Origin: an uncultured Draconibacterium sp.
GTDB taxonomy: Bacteria; Bacteroidota; Bacteroidia; Bacteroidales; Prolixibacteraceae
Direction of reading: 5' to 3'
NCBI RefSeq assembly: GCF_963676815.1
Contig: NZ_OY781365.1
Span: forward strand, 4,374,501-4,438,500
DNA: 64,000 nt
Shown here piece after piece: positions 16,225 through 24,575 of this stretch; position 1 is the first letter of the stretch; the number at the start of each line of letters is the position of its first letter. The position numbers and the translations under genes are program-made. The notes under the pieces were generated by a model. The model made no database searches. It was not told where the DNA came from and was given only the letters and a program-made list of their open reading frames with translations.

Positions 16225-17521
16225 AAAGAAACAAGCGCAGGTATTCCATTTCGACCTGTTTGGCTCACGAAACGATAAATACGATTTCCTGAATAACAAT
16301 TCTATCGGTTCTATTGCATGGAACAATTTGGAGATGAAAGCACCTAATTTGTTTTTTACCAAAAAGGATTTTCAGGCCGCGGAAGATTATGAGAAAGGAT
16401 TTAAGGTTGATGAGTTGTATTTGTTTAATGGTGCAGGTGTTCAGACAAAGCGAGACAATGTATTTGTTGGGTTTGATGAGAGTTCACTGACTGATCGTAT
16501 GTGTAGACTATTGGCAAATGAATTTTCAGAGAACGAACTAAAAGAGTTTAATATAAAAAACTCATCGTCATATCGTTTGTTAGAAAAGATTGAAAAATCT
16601 GAATTTGAAAATAATTTCATTCGCGATTATAATTATCGAGTTTTTGATAATAGGAAATTGTACTACGACAATAATTTATTAGGAAGAGCATTTTACAAAA
16701 TAATGCAACATATGCTTGTTCCGAATATTGGATTGATATTGTGTAAACAGCAAAGTTCATTTGATTTTCAACACTGTTTTATTACAAAGGATATAACAGA
16801 CCATAATTCAATATCCTTACAAACTAAAGAAGCTTCCTACTTTTTTCCTTTATATCTAAACCCTGTAATCAACGATCAGCAAACCATAGACCAACAGCAA
16901 GAGCGCGTACCCAACCTAAACTTAAAAATAGTACAGCAACTAGCCAAAGCCACCGGCCTAACGTTTACCCCTGAAGTTGAAGACGGCGAGTTTACCTTTG
17001 CACCCATCGAAATACTCGATTATATTTATGCGGTGCTGCATTCGCCTGCCTACCGCGCCAAATACAAAGAGTTTTTAAAAATTGATTTTCCGCGGGTACC
17101 ATACCCCAAAAACAAACAGCACTTTTGGCACCTGGTTGAGCTGGGCGGGCAATTGCGTGAAATACATTTACTCGAAAGCCGATTGGTAGAGCAGCACATT
17201 ACCACTTACCCCGAAGCCGGAACAAATGAGGTAGAAAAGCCCGTATTTAAAATGTATGATTACGATTGCACGCCTCCGGGCGAAGAACACCCCGATTATT
17301 TAGGCGATGTGTATATTAACAGCACGCAGTATTTTGCAAAAGTGCCGCAAAGCGCCTGGGAATTTTACATTGGCGGCTACCAACCCGCCCAAAAATGGCT
17401 AAAAGACCGCAAAGGCCGCACACTAACATTTCATGATATTGAACACTACCAAAAAATAATTGTCGCCCTCACCGAAACCGGTCGGTTGATGAAAGACATT
17501 GATTTGGTGGGGGTGGAATAA
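16217..17521 (+). CDS. type ISP-like RM enzyme, C-terminal part (target recognition), split gene
   Basis: 434 residues that continue the enzyme begun at 13791. The first residues (KKKQAQVFHFDLFGSRNDKYDFL) match what normally follows the NIFVKK strand of the methyltransferase. The middle (about 16300-16870) is the variable target-recognition region and is clearly more AT-rich than its flanks. The last third is conserved (YDYDCTPPGEEHPDYLGDVYIN; WEFYIGGYQPAQKWLKDRKGRTL). The ATG overlaps the RAYT stop codon, so translation could be coupled. Whether the two halves assemble into an active enzyme is unknown. Confidence 0.82.
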   Translation: MNKKKQAQVFHFDLFGSRNDKYDFLNNNSIGSIAWNNLEMKAPNLFFTKKDFQAAEDYEKGFKVDELYLFNGAGVQTKRDNVFVGFDESSLTDRMCRLLANEFSENELKEFNIKNSSSYRLLEKIEKSEFENNFIRDYNYRVFDNRKLYYDNNLLGRAFYKIMQHMLVPNIGLILCKQQSSFDFQHCFITKDITDHNSISLQTKEASYFFPLYLNPVINDQQTIDQQQERVPNLNLKIVQQLAKATGLTFTPEVEDGEFTFAPIEILDYIYAVLHSPAYRAKYKEFLKIDFPRVPYPKNKQHFWHLVELGGQLREIHLLESRLVEQHITTYPEAGTNEVEKPVFKMYDYDCTPPGEEHPDYLGDVYINSTQYFAKVPQSAWEFYIGGYQPAQKWLKDRKGRTLTFHDIEHYQKIIVALTETGRLMKDIDLVGVE

Positions 17522-17530
17522 ACAGAACAC

Positions 17531-18022
17531 ATGCAAAACAACAATTTTCACTACCGAATGATAAAAGCCCGTGTGGCAGAAACCATTATAAAAGAACTGT
17601 TTCAGTATTGCGGTTATAATGTGTACGAGCATGGTATGGAACGCAGCATGCCTACCATTGCGGGTAAACTAAATTACGATACCTCGGATACTGCCATGCA
17701 AATACGCAAAATGCCCGATTTTGTGGTGCAGGCACCGCCACCCATAAATAAACTTCACTATGTTGAGGTAAAATACCGAAAGGCCTGCGATTTTCCTGTT
17801 TCGAGCGACCTGATAAAAGATTATCCCTATACAAATGCGTGGTTTATTATTGTTTCGAAAAAAGATATCCGGTGTATTTCGTGTCAACAAATTCTGGCAG
17901 GCGAAGATTTGCGTTGTAACGACTCTTACCTGTTGGAAAATGTGCTTGAATTTGGGTTAGATAAAAAATTGGTAAAGCAGTTTACAAATTACGCTGTTCG
18001 GTTTTTCGAGGGGGTAGAATAA
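17531..18022 (+). CDS. PD-(D/E)XK nuclease-like protein
   Basis: 163 residues with no name I can assign. The core reads MPDFVVQAPPP (Asp63) followed by HYVEVKYRK (Glu79-x-Lys81), the spacing expected of a PD-(D/E)XK nuclease fold. Glu17 in RVAETIIKELF could be the first-helix acidic residue. It lies 9 bp after the RM C-part and overlaps the next gene by one base (TAATG), so it is in the same operon. A role as accessory nuclease of the RM locus is inference; the fold is also used by non-cleaving proteins. Confidence 0.68.
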   Translation: MQNNNFHYRMIKARVAETIIKELFQYCGYNVYEHGMERSMPTIAGKLNYDTSDTAMQIRKMPDFVVQAPPPINKLHYVEVKYRKACDFPVSSDLIKDYPYTNAWFIIVSKKDIRCISCQQILAGEDLRCNDSYLLENVLEFGLDKKLVKQFTNYAVRFFEGVE

Positions 18023-18513
18023 TGGCAACAACACCACAAAAATATTGGACACCCAGTGCCGCATTGGTTAAAAACATGCAAAAGCTTAAAGACTTTGTCG
18101 ATTTTGTAGCCACGCTCGACGAACTTTCGGATGCCGACCGGGCTAAAGTGAACGAAGTTAAATACCTGATAGAAAACATAGGGAATCCTGAAACATATAA
18201 AAACTGGTGGGTGTGTATTGATGTTTTTGATCATGACATACAGTACGATGTTTCTATTACAGAAGGTATTTACTGGCGCAAATGGTGGGTTGTTTTCGAA
18301 GATGGAATATTTGAGGTTAGCAGCGAAGCGCGTAACAAGAATTATGATGAGGAAAGTTATTTCGATTGTTGTGTTACGTTCAGAAACGATTTTAAAGGTG
18401 AACGAATTTTTGGGGAAGTTAATTTTGATGCGTTCGTAGCAGAAGCATTAAATTTTAGAAGCTGCTTAACCAAAACCCTGAATAATGTAGAGGTCGAAAT
18501 AGATATTTGGTAA
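18022..18513 (+). CDS. hypothetical protein, last gene of the RM locus
   Basis: 163 residues, acidic, not recognised. The N-terminal half is helical (LVKNMQKLKDFVDFVATLDELSDADRAKV) and the C-terminal half is rich in beta strands with many aromatic residues (NWWVCIDVFDHDIQYDVSI; YWRKWWVVFEDGIFEVSSEA). Its ATG overlaps the stop of the PD-(D/E)XK gene. It could be a partner or immunity-type protein of that gene, judged only from the coupling. Confidence 0.65.
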   Translation: MATTPQKYWTPSAALVKNMQKLKDFVDFVATLDELSDADRAKVNEVKYLIENIGNPETYKNWWVCIDVFDHDIQYDVSITEGIYWRKWWVVFEDGIFEVSSEARNKNYDEESYFDCCVTFRNDFKGERIFGEVNFDAFVAEALNFRSCLTKTLNNVEVEIDIW

Positions 18514-18565
18514 AACCAGTATACCCCTGTTAATGTGCAATTCTATTATGTTTCTCTCTCATCTG

Positions 18566-19453
18566 TTACAATTTCTTTTTCAGCACAGACCGAATGGTAT
18601 CTGCAATCTCTGCATTCCCGGCATACAAAACGCCGCGATGATTCATAAAGGTTGAATCGCATCGGTTCAGGTCGAGGGGAGTACCATCAAAACTACTTGC
18701 CGGAGCACCGATTTCGTTAAAAATACATGCTGTTGCTGCAAAATCCCAAATGCTTCCTCCTCCGGGTGTTGGTTTTGGCAATTTGAAATAACAGCCCGGT
18801 GCCTGATCGAGAGACCAAATGGCGTTTAATACCGCACCGGCCTTTTTTTGTAATTGCAACTTGTTGAAATTTAGCTCCTGCAATTTTTCCTCCAGTGCGA
18901 AAATAAATTCATCGAAAGGTTCGTATCTGAGGAAAGTACGGTCAATGTGCAGGGTAAATGTCCTTTTGCCTTCCAGCTGCAAATCCGGTTGCCAGCTTTT
19001 GTTGTTTTTAAAAGCTCCCTGATTTTTTATTGCATGATAGAGCTGTTGTGTTGTAGGATCGAAAACTACGCCAACAACCGGTTCTCCTGATTTTGATACC
19101 AGAGCAATGGAAACAGCATAACCGGGTGTCTTTTCTGTAAAAGCCAATGTTCCGTCCATTGGGTCGATACACCAGAAATAGTCTTTGGCGAAACGGCTTT
19201 TATCGTCAACGCTTTCTTCAGTAAGCAAAGCCAGATCGTATTCTGAAATGGAGGGAGAAAGTACTTCAAGAATTGTGTTTTGTGCTTTTACATCAACCTC
19301 GGTAACTACCTGCGAGGCCAAACTGTCGGCAGCTTCTTTGTTGTTTACCGCTACATCCTTTGTAGAATATTCGCTGATTAAAGAACCTGCTTTTTGGGCA
19401 GCTTCAATGGCCAATTGTGAGAGTGCAAGCAAGTTGTTCGATGTTAAACGCAT
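18566..19453 (-). CDS. inositol monophosphatase family phosphatase
   Basis: 295-residue Mg2+-dependent phosphatase of the IMPase/CysQ/FBPase superfamily. Metal-binding motifs are LLTEESVDD (first acidic site), WCIDPMDGTLAF (DPxDGT) and GGSIWDFAATACIF (WDxAA). The substrate may be 3'-phosphoadenosine 5'-phosphate, an inositol phosphate or a sugar phosphate. The sequence does not settle this, and the distance from cysH at 63 kb gives no clue. The start MRLTSNNLLALSQLA is the first in-frame Met. Confidence 0.87.
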   Translation of the reverse strand: MRLTSNNLLALSQLAIEAAQKAGSLISEYSTKDVAVNNKEAADSLASQVVTEVDVKAQNTILEVLSPSISEYDLALLTEESVDDKSRFAKDYFWCIDPMDGTLAFTEKTPGYAVSIALVSKSGEPVVGVVFDPTTQQLYHAIKNQGAFKNNKSWQPDLQLEGKRTFTLHIDRTFLRYEPFDEFIFALEEKLQELNFNKLQLQKKAGAVLNAIWSLDQAPGCYFKLPKPTPGGGSIWDFAATACIFNEIGAPASSFDGTPLDLNRCDSTFMNHRGVLYAGNAEIADTIRSVLKKKL

Positions 19454-19547
19454 ACGCAGGATTGATCGGTAAATAAAACATTATTGATTCACTGGAGTCA
19501 CCAACAGGTATGAAAGTGAAACAATATTTGACAAACTCTCCCTCGCT

Positions 19548-19592
19548 CCCTCTCTTCTCGAAGAGAGGGACGATTGTGTCGAAGGCACAATC
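19548..19592. repeat. double-hairpin intergenic repeat (CCCTCTCTTC type)
   Basis: Two adjacent hairpins are seen: CCCTCTCTTC/GAAGAGAGGG (19548-19569, 2-base loop) and GATTGTG/CACAATC (19572-19592). Together with the following CAGGGTGAG this is wording I know as a common intergenic element in many Bacteroidota and other genomes. It fills much of the 230-bp gap between two minus-strand genes. Otherwise the gap shows nothing. Confidence 0.65.
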
Positions 19593-19683
19593 AGGGTGAG
19601 TTTATAAACTTTGAAATATATTTTGCTATTAATTTTCACTTGATCTTCCCAAAAAATGGAGGGTTAAAGGTACAAAAGATGTG

Positions 19684-20664
19684 TTACAACGAAAGTTTTT
19701 CAATGACTTCGCGCGAAACACGTTCGCTGTACGAGTTGATTTTCCAATGGCCGGGGTGCCAGCCTTTTAAAAAACGGTGAAAATCGGCCCAGGCAACATG
19801 GTATAAATTACGCCAGTCGGTTTCAAGTGCATTGAAATCAATGGTTGTATTTTTCTTTTGAAGTGCTTCTCGCAGATGTGAAAAATAGATGTCGAGCAAT
19901 TTGTCTTCGTATTTTTCGCAGTCGTTCTCGCTCATACAACTGCCAATAAAATAGGCCAAATCTTTCATCCCGCATCCGCTACCAACATATTGAAAATCCA
20001 CTGCAGCTACATTTTTGCCATCGGCAGAAAAACAGAAGTTGGCCAGTTTGGCATCGCCGTGTACCAACGTTTGAAAAGGACTGGCTTTTAGTTTTTCATC
20101 AATAGCTAATGCTACATTTTTTAGAGGAAGATCATCCATTGCTTCCAATTCCTCGGGGCGGGTTTCAAGGTGCCAGTATGTGCCGGTTTCCCACAGGCCT
20201 TCTGGTTTTGTTCCCATAAAAGTTGCATGAAAGTTAGCCAGCCAATGCAAACAGGCATTTATGTTGTCCCAGTTAACCACCGAACTTAAACGTTCAGCGA
20301 AACCGGTGCTGTCTAGGTCTTCAAAAACCATTAAAACTTCGTTGCCCTTTGTTTCAAGCGCATAACACTGTGGCGTTTTACAGTCGTTGTTACATTTTGC
20401 ATTAAACGATTTATACCACTCTGTTTCAACTTTATATGATTTCAGTTTTCGCTGATGCGAGAGATCGGTGTTCCAACCTCGCGGATGCGATCCGCCTTCC
20501 GGCAGATTTACATGTTTTACTACAACACTTTCAAGCTCACAACCTTCAAGTCCAAACCGAACTATTTCGCCATAACCACTCCAAAGGCTTTGAATAACTT
20601 CAATACGAAAAAGACTCTTGGCACCAGTTGATTTTAAAATGATATCCTGAAAGTGTTGATTCAT
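19684..20664 (-). CDS. aminoglycoside phosphotransferase/EcKinase-like protein
   Basis: 326-residue protein-kinase-like fold enzyme. The Brenner motif is LVHGDAKLANFCFS (catalytic Asp, Asn) and the metal-binding DFQ is in VAAVDFQYVGSGCGMKDLAYFI. An upstream segment VMVFEDLDSTGFAERL resembles the hinge. The sequence is closest to the ecdysteroid-kinase-like/DUF1679 group found in Bacteroidota and Proteobacteria. The phosphorylated substrate is unknown; there is no aminoglycoside-resistance context. Confidence 0.83.
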   Translation of the reverse strand: MNQHFQDIILKSTGAKSLFRIEVIQSLWSGYGEIVRFGLEGCELESVVVKHVNLPEGGSHPRGWNTDLSHQRKLKSYKVETEWYKSFNAKCNNDCKTPQCYALETKGNEVLMVFEDLDSTGFAERLSSVVNWDNINACLHWLANFHATFMGTKPEGLWETGTYWHLETRPEELEAMDDLPLKNVALAIDEKLKASPFQTLVHGDAKLANFCFSADGKNVAAVDFQYVGSGCGMKDLAYFIGSCMSENDCEKYEDKLLDIYFSHLREALQKKNTTIDFNALETDWRNLYHVAWADFHRFLKGWHPGHWKINSYSERVSREVIEKLSL

Positions 20665-20677
20665 GTTTTCCTTTTCT

Positions 20678-20772
20678 TGTCATTTCGAAAGAGGTACGAC
20701 TGAGAATTGAAAATCAGCGAAGCTAAATCTGTTTCAATTAACAGCAGATTTCTCACGATGTTCGAAATGACA
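20678..20772. repeat. inverted-arm repeat (TGTCATTTCGAA...TTCGAAATGACA)
   Basis: Perfect 12-bp inverted arms at 20678-20689 and 20761-20772 enclose 71 bp that include CAGATTTCTCACGATG. The same kind of element (CATTTCGA ... AATCTG ... TCGAAATGACA) is familiar to me as a non-coding repeat in Bacteroidota. It fills the whole gap between the hydrogenase and kinase-like genes and could act as a terminator-like hairpin. Confidence 0.7.
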
Positions 20773-20773
20773 G

Positions 20774-22195
20774 CTATTTTAGGTTGGTATTAAACAGTTT
20801 ACGGTTACCGGCCATTTCTCCCAACGATGCAGGGCCGTTAATACAACCACCCTCGCAAACCATCACTTCAATGAAGTTGGCCGGTGCTTTTCCACGGGCG
20901 TAAGCTTTCATCATTCCAACAGCTTTTTTGTCAACACCATTAATTACAAGTTCTTTAATGTTGGCTTCGGGGCGTTCAGCTTTTACGGCTGCAGCAACAC
21001 CTCCTGAAAGCGCAAATCCACGGTCGAGCGTTTTTTCGTTGTTACGGTTTTCGTTATCCGGTAATGTTCCCAAATCAATATCGAGCCCAACAATAAGTGC
21101 ATTCAATTCTTCAAACGACATAACATGATCAACCTTTTCGTTGCGACGGGCTTCTTTACGTTTTCCGATACAAGGGCCGATGAAAACTACTTTTGTTCGC
21201 GGATTTTTTTCGCGTGCCATGTCGGCAGCATACATCATTGGCGATGGCGTATCAGAAACAAATGGTTTTAAACCTTTTACGTGCTTTTCAACGGTTTCCA
21301 CATAACTTGGGCAACAACTGGTTGTCATAAACGGTGCTCCATCGTCAAGGCGTTCAAGAAATTCAGCTGATTCATGTTCCACTGTTTTGCGAGCACCGTC
21401 GGCAACCTCCACAACATCGTTAAATCCAATCTCTTTTAATAAACTTTCAATCTGGCCGGTTGACAGGTTAAACTGCCCGTGAATGGCCGGAGCAAAAATA
21501 GCGGTGGTGTGCTCTTCTTTTCGGATACACATTAGTATGTCAATAAGTTGGCTGACTTCGAATATACTGCCAAACGGACAGGCCACCATACATTTTCCGC
21601 AGTAGATACATTTATCATCGTCAATGTGTTCAACACCGTATTCGTCTTTCGAAATGGCACCAACCGGACATGCCGCTTCGCACGGAATAGGTACATGGAT
21701 AATGGCATGGTACTGACACTGTTTCTGGCAAATTCCGCAGTTGATACATTTTTCGGTATTAATTTGTGCCTGACCGTTAACCATGCTAATGGCATCTTTC
21801 GGGCAGTTCATCATACAAGGGCGGGCCACACATCCGCGGCAAAGATTACTTACTACGTACTGGGCTTTTACACAGCTGGTACAGGCTTCGTCAACCACCG
21901 TCATTATTTCCTGTTTTACCTGTGTGCGGTTTTGTGCATTTTCAGCATAAAAACTTAAAGGTGTAAGCTCATCTTTTTCATCGTCAACGGTGTACCCCAA
22001 CAACGGGAAAAGCTTGTATTTAATAACTGCACGTTCTTTATGAATACAGCACCGGTGCTGTGCTTCACGACGTTTAGGAGCCATTTGAATTGGAATCCGG
22101 TCGATTTCTTCAACCAATTTACCATCAGCAAACAGCCTGACGATATGTTTTAATAAATCTCTCCTGATAATCAGCGTGTTACTTGTGTATCCCAT
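20774..22195 (-). CDS. [FeFe] hydrogenase, group B type, monomeric
   Basis: 473 residues. N-terminal Cys motifs for [4Fe-4S] clusters occupy residues ~105-206 (CTSC, CRGCVARPCMMNCP, CINCGICQKQC, CIYCGKCMVACP). The H-cluster domain follows: L1 TSCCPSY (Cys294/Cys295), L2 GPCIGKRKEA (Cys342) and L3 CEGGCINGP (Cys447/Cys451). The L2 and L3 wording differs from classical group A (MPCxxKK; CxxGCxxGGGQ) and fits group B, whose physiological role is not settled. Maturases HydE, HydF and HydG are not in the window. A near-perfect promoter lies upstream. Confidence 0.9.
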   Translation of the reverse strand: MGYTSNTLIIRRDLLKHIVRLFADGKLVEEIDRIPIQMAPKRREAQHRCCIHKERAVIKYKLFPLLGYTVDDEKDELTPLSFYAENAQNRTQVKQEIMTVVDEACTSCVKAQYVVSNLCRGCVARPCMMNCPKDAISMVNGQAQINTEKCINCGICQKQCQYHAIIHVPIPCEAACPVGAISKDEYGVEHIDDDKCIYCGKCMVACPFGSIFEVSQLIDILMCIRKEEHTTAIFAPAIHGQFNLSTGQIESLLKEIGFNDVVEVADGARKTVEHESAEFLERLDDGAPFMTTSCCPSYVETVEKHVKGLKPFVSDTPSPMMYAADMAREKNPRTKVVFIGPCIGKRKEARRNEKVDHVMSFEELNALIVGLDIDLGTLPDNENRNNEKTLDRGFALSGGVAAAVKAERPEANIKELVINGVDKKAVGMMKAYARGKAPANFIEVMVCEGGCINGPASLGEMAGNRKLFNTNLK

Positions 22196-22218
22196 CTTGC
22201 CTTATTTTTTTGACGCCG

Positions 22219-22248
22219 CAAAAGTACTGCCTTTTTTATGTTCCGCAA
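22219..22248 (-). promoter_or_regulatory. consensus Bacteroidota promoter of the hydrogenase gene
   Basis: On the minus strand TTG (22246-22248), a 19-base spacer and TACTTTTG (22219-22226) match TTG-N19-TAnnTTTG exactly. The element lies 24 bp before the hydrogenase start codon. Confidence 0.75.
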
Positions 22249-22467
22249 CATATTTATTGTGATTACTTGATTCTTGTTAATCTTGGCTTAAACCGGAGGC
22301 CAATTCACTTGATTTACAACAGTTAAAATACCTCGATTTCAATGCTTTTTATCATAAATTTGTTCGATTATGGCTTTTTACGAATAGCTTTTTTATAAAT
22401 TTGGAGATATGTGGCAATGTTCGATCTGCCATTTATTAGAAATAAACTAACATTAAATAACAATCTT

Positions 22468-23685
22468 ATGAAGTCGTTTAAAGCTTATTTCCCGTTTTTG
22501 TTTGTGCTCTTTCTGGTTTTTACCGCATGTAGTTCAAATCAAAAAGAAAAGAATACAAATTCAGTTGCGATTGCGGACTCGCTGGCTATGGCAGAAAATC
22601 TTATTCAGCAATATATTGATGAAGGAGAATTGGCCGGTTTTTCGGCGTTGATAATTAAAGATGGTGAGGAGGTTATGCGAATGACCAAAGGTTATGCCGA
22701 CCGTGAAAATGAAAAGCCAATTGAAAAGAATACGATTTATCGAATTTTTTCGATGAGCAAACCTGTTACGGCAGTTGCCTTAATGACTTTGTATGATGAG
22801 GGAAAATTTGATTTGGATGATAAGGTTTCGGATTATATTCCAAAATATGCCGAAAGTAAAGTTTACTCACCAAATGAGAATGGTTTTACTTTGGAGGCTC
22901 AACAAAACGAAATGACAATTCGCCATTTGCTTACGCACACTTCAGGAATATCGTATGGTTGGAACCCCGGTTATGTTGACTCACTTTATCGGGTAAATAA
23001 TGCAAGTAGCTGGGATAAAAAGCTGGAGGACAAAATGCTTGCACTGGCCGATATGCCGCTTAACTTTCAACCCGGAACTCAATGGATGTATGGACTTTCG
23101 ATTGATGTGGCCGGTTATTTGGTAGAAGTGATTTCAGGAAAACCATTTGATGAATACCTTCAGGAAAACGTTTTTGGACCGCTAAAAATGGACGATACCG
23201 GATTTTACGTACCGGAAGAAAAATATGACCGTTTAAGTAGTCTATATAATCAGGGAGAGGACAAAATGCTGGCACCCTCGCAAGAGTTATTTGCCGATAT
23301 ATTTAAACAGCCCGCAATACATTTTTCGGGTGGAGGAGGATTGGTTTCAACTATTGATGACTATGCCCGTTTTTGTAGAATGTTGTTGAATAAAGGCGAA
23401 CTTGATGGCGCAAGAATATTGGAACCGGAGACCGTAGAAATGATAATGAGTAACCAGCTGCCTGAAACAGCAAGCTACGAAAATGGCAGTATGGGATTTG
23501 GCCTTGCGGGTGCAGTTGATTTTGAAACAGGTGAATATAGCTGGGCCGGAGCAGCTACAACTAACTTTTGGATCAATCCTACCGACCAGCTTATTATCAT
23601 TACTGCAACGCAAATAATGCCGAGTAATTACAAATACGCAAACGAATTCAAATCAATAATCGACAATACTTTAACAAAAGAGTAA
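22468..23685 (+). CDS. serine hydrolase (beta-lactamase class C/EstB fold), lipoprotein
   Basis: 405 residues from the chosen start, which gives a clean lipoprotein signal (KAYFPFLFVLFLVFTACSS); the upstream ATG at 22411 adds 19 non-signal residues. Catalytic SxxK is SMSK (Ser95-Lys98), the Tyr motif is YGLS in WMYGLSIDVAG, and THTSGI is present. The family includes esterases, D-aminopeptidases and PBP4*-like enzymes, so resistance to beta-lactams should not be assumed. The next gene begins 13 bp downstream and is probably co-transcribed. Confidence 0.87.
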   Translation: MKSFKAYFPFLFVLFLVFTACSSNQKEKNTNSVAIADSLAMAENLIQQYIDEGELAGFSALIIKDGEEVMRMTKGYADRENEKPIEKNTIYRIFSMSKPVTAVALMTLYDEGKFDLDDKVSDYIPKYAESKVYSPNENGFTLEAQQNEMTIRHLLTHTSGISYGWNPGYVDSLYRVNNASSWDKKLEDKMLALADMPLNFQPGTQWMYGLSIDVAGYLVEVISGKPFDEYLQENVFGPLKMDDTGFYVPEEKYDRLSSLYNQGEDKMLAPSQELFADIFKQPAIHFSGGGGLVSTIDDYARFCRMLLNKGELDGARILEPETVEMIMSNQLPETASYENGSMGFGLAGAVDFETGEYSWAGAATTNFWINPTDQLIIITATQIMPSNYKYANEFKSIIDNTLTKE

Positions 23686-23698
23686 TTAAATACTGGAA

Positions 23699-24565
23699 AT
23701 GAGAAATTTAATCATACTAATTCTGTTCACTTGTATTTTGTGCTCCTGCAGTTCAACAACAGAGTGGGAATCGTTAATGGATACCGATCTATCGAAATGG
23801 GATCGCTATTTAAGTTACAAACACAAGTTGGGTTACAACGGCGATCAGCCAACAGATGAAAATGGTAATTTAGTTGCACCAATTGGGCTGAATAAAGATG
23901 GTTATGGTGTTTTTACCGTGTCGGATGAAGAAGGCGAAGAAGTATTGAAGATTAGTGGTGAAATATATGGCTGCCTGATAAGCAAAAAGGAATATGACAA
24001 TTACCATTTAAGGTTAAAAATGAAGTGGGGTGATAAAAAGTTCGAACCCCGCAAAAAGCTACTGAAAGATTCGGGAATTTTATACCACTCGATTGGAGAA
24101 CCCGGCGCAGAATATTGGAGAACGTGGATGCTTTCGCAGGAGTTTCAGGTAATGGAAGGCCATTTGGGCGACTACTGGAGTCAGATAACTTCGGCAATCG
24201 ACATCAGGGCTTATCTTCCTGAATATATTATGAACCCGGTTGCCGATGCTGGTCAGCCATTTTTGCCGATGGGACAAAATGAAGAAATTCAGGGATTTTG
24301 CCTGCGAAGTGGAAATTATGAGAAAGCTCCCGGAGAATGGAATACACTGGAATTGATTTGTTACGATGGCAACAGTTTACACATCGTAAATGGGCAGGTG
24401 GTTATGGTTCTGCGCAATTCGCGATACATAAACGATGGTGAAACATTGCCGTTAGATAAAGGAAAAATACAGATACAAAGCGAAGCTGCCGAGGTTTACT
24501 ATAAGGATATTGAAATTAAGAAACTATCAAGTATGCCTGAAGATTTTGCTCAATATTTTAATTAG
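23699..24565 (+). CDS. DUF1080 (3-keto-disaccharide hydrolase-like) lipoprotein
   Basis: 288 residues with a lipoprotein signal (NLIILILFTCILCSC). The DUF1080 concanavalin-like jelly roll is visible in ISGEIYGCLISKKEYDNYHLRLKMKWGDKKF, SGILYHSIGEPGAEYWRTWMLSQEFQVMEGHLGDYW and GEWNTLELICYDGNSLHIVNGQVV. Several family members cleave 3-keto-glycosides. It follows the serine hydrolase by 13 bp and is convergent with the DUF4230 gene. No sugar-oxidising partner gene is visible nearby. Confidence 0.87.
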   Translation: MRNLIILILFTCILCSCSSTTEWESLMDTDLSKWDRYLSYKHKLGYNGDQPTDENGNLVAPIGLNKDGYGVFTVSDEEGEEVLKISGEIYGCLISKKEYDNYHLRLKMKWGDKKFEPRKKLLKDSGILYHSIGEPGAEYWRTWMLSQEFQVMEGHLGDYWSQITSAIDIRAYLPEYIMNPVADAGQPFLPMGQNEEIQGFCLRSGNYEKAPGEWNTLELICYDGNSLHIVNGQVVMVLRNSRYINDGETLPLDKGKIQIQSEAAEVYYKDIEIKKLSSMPEDFAQYFN

Positions 24566-24575
24566 AAAAATAGTG

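Noticed and set aside
22468..23685. Antibiotic-resistance beta-lactamase
   Set aside because: The fold and motifs are those of the broad EstB/PBP4*-like serine hydrolase family; nothing marks it as a true AmpC, and the neighbour is a DUF1080 gene.
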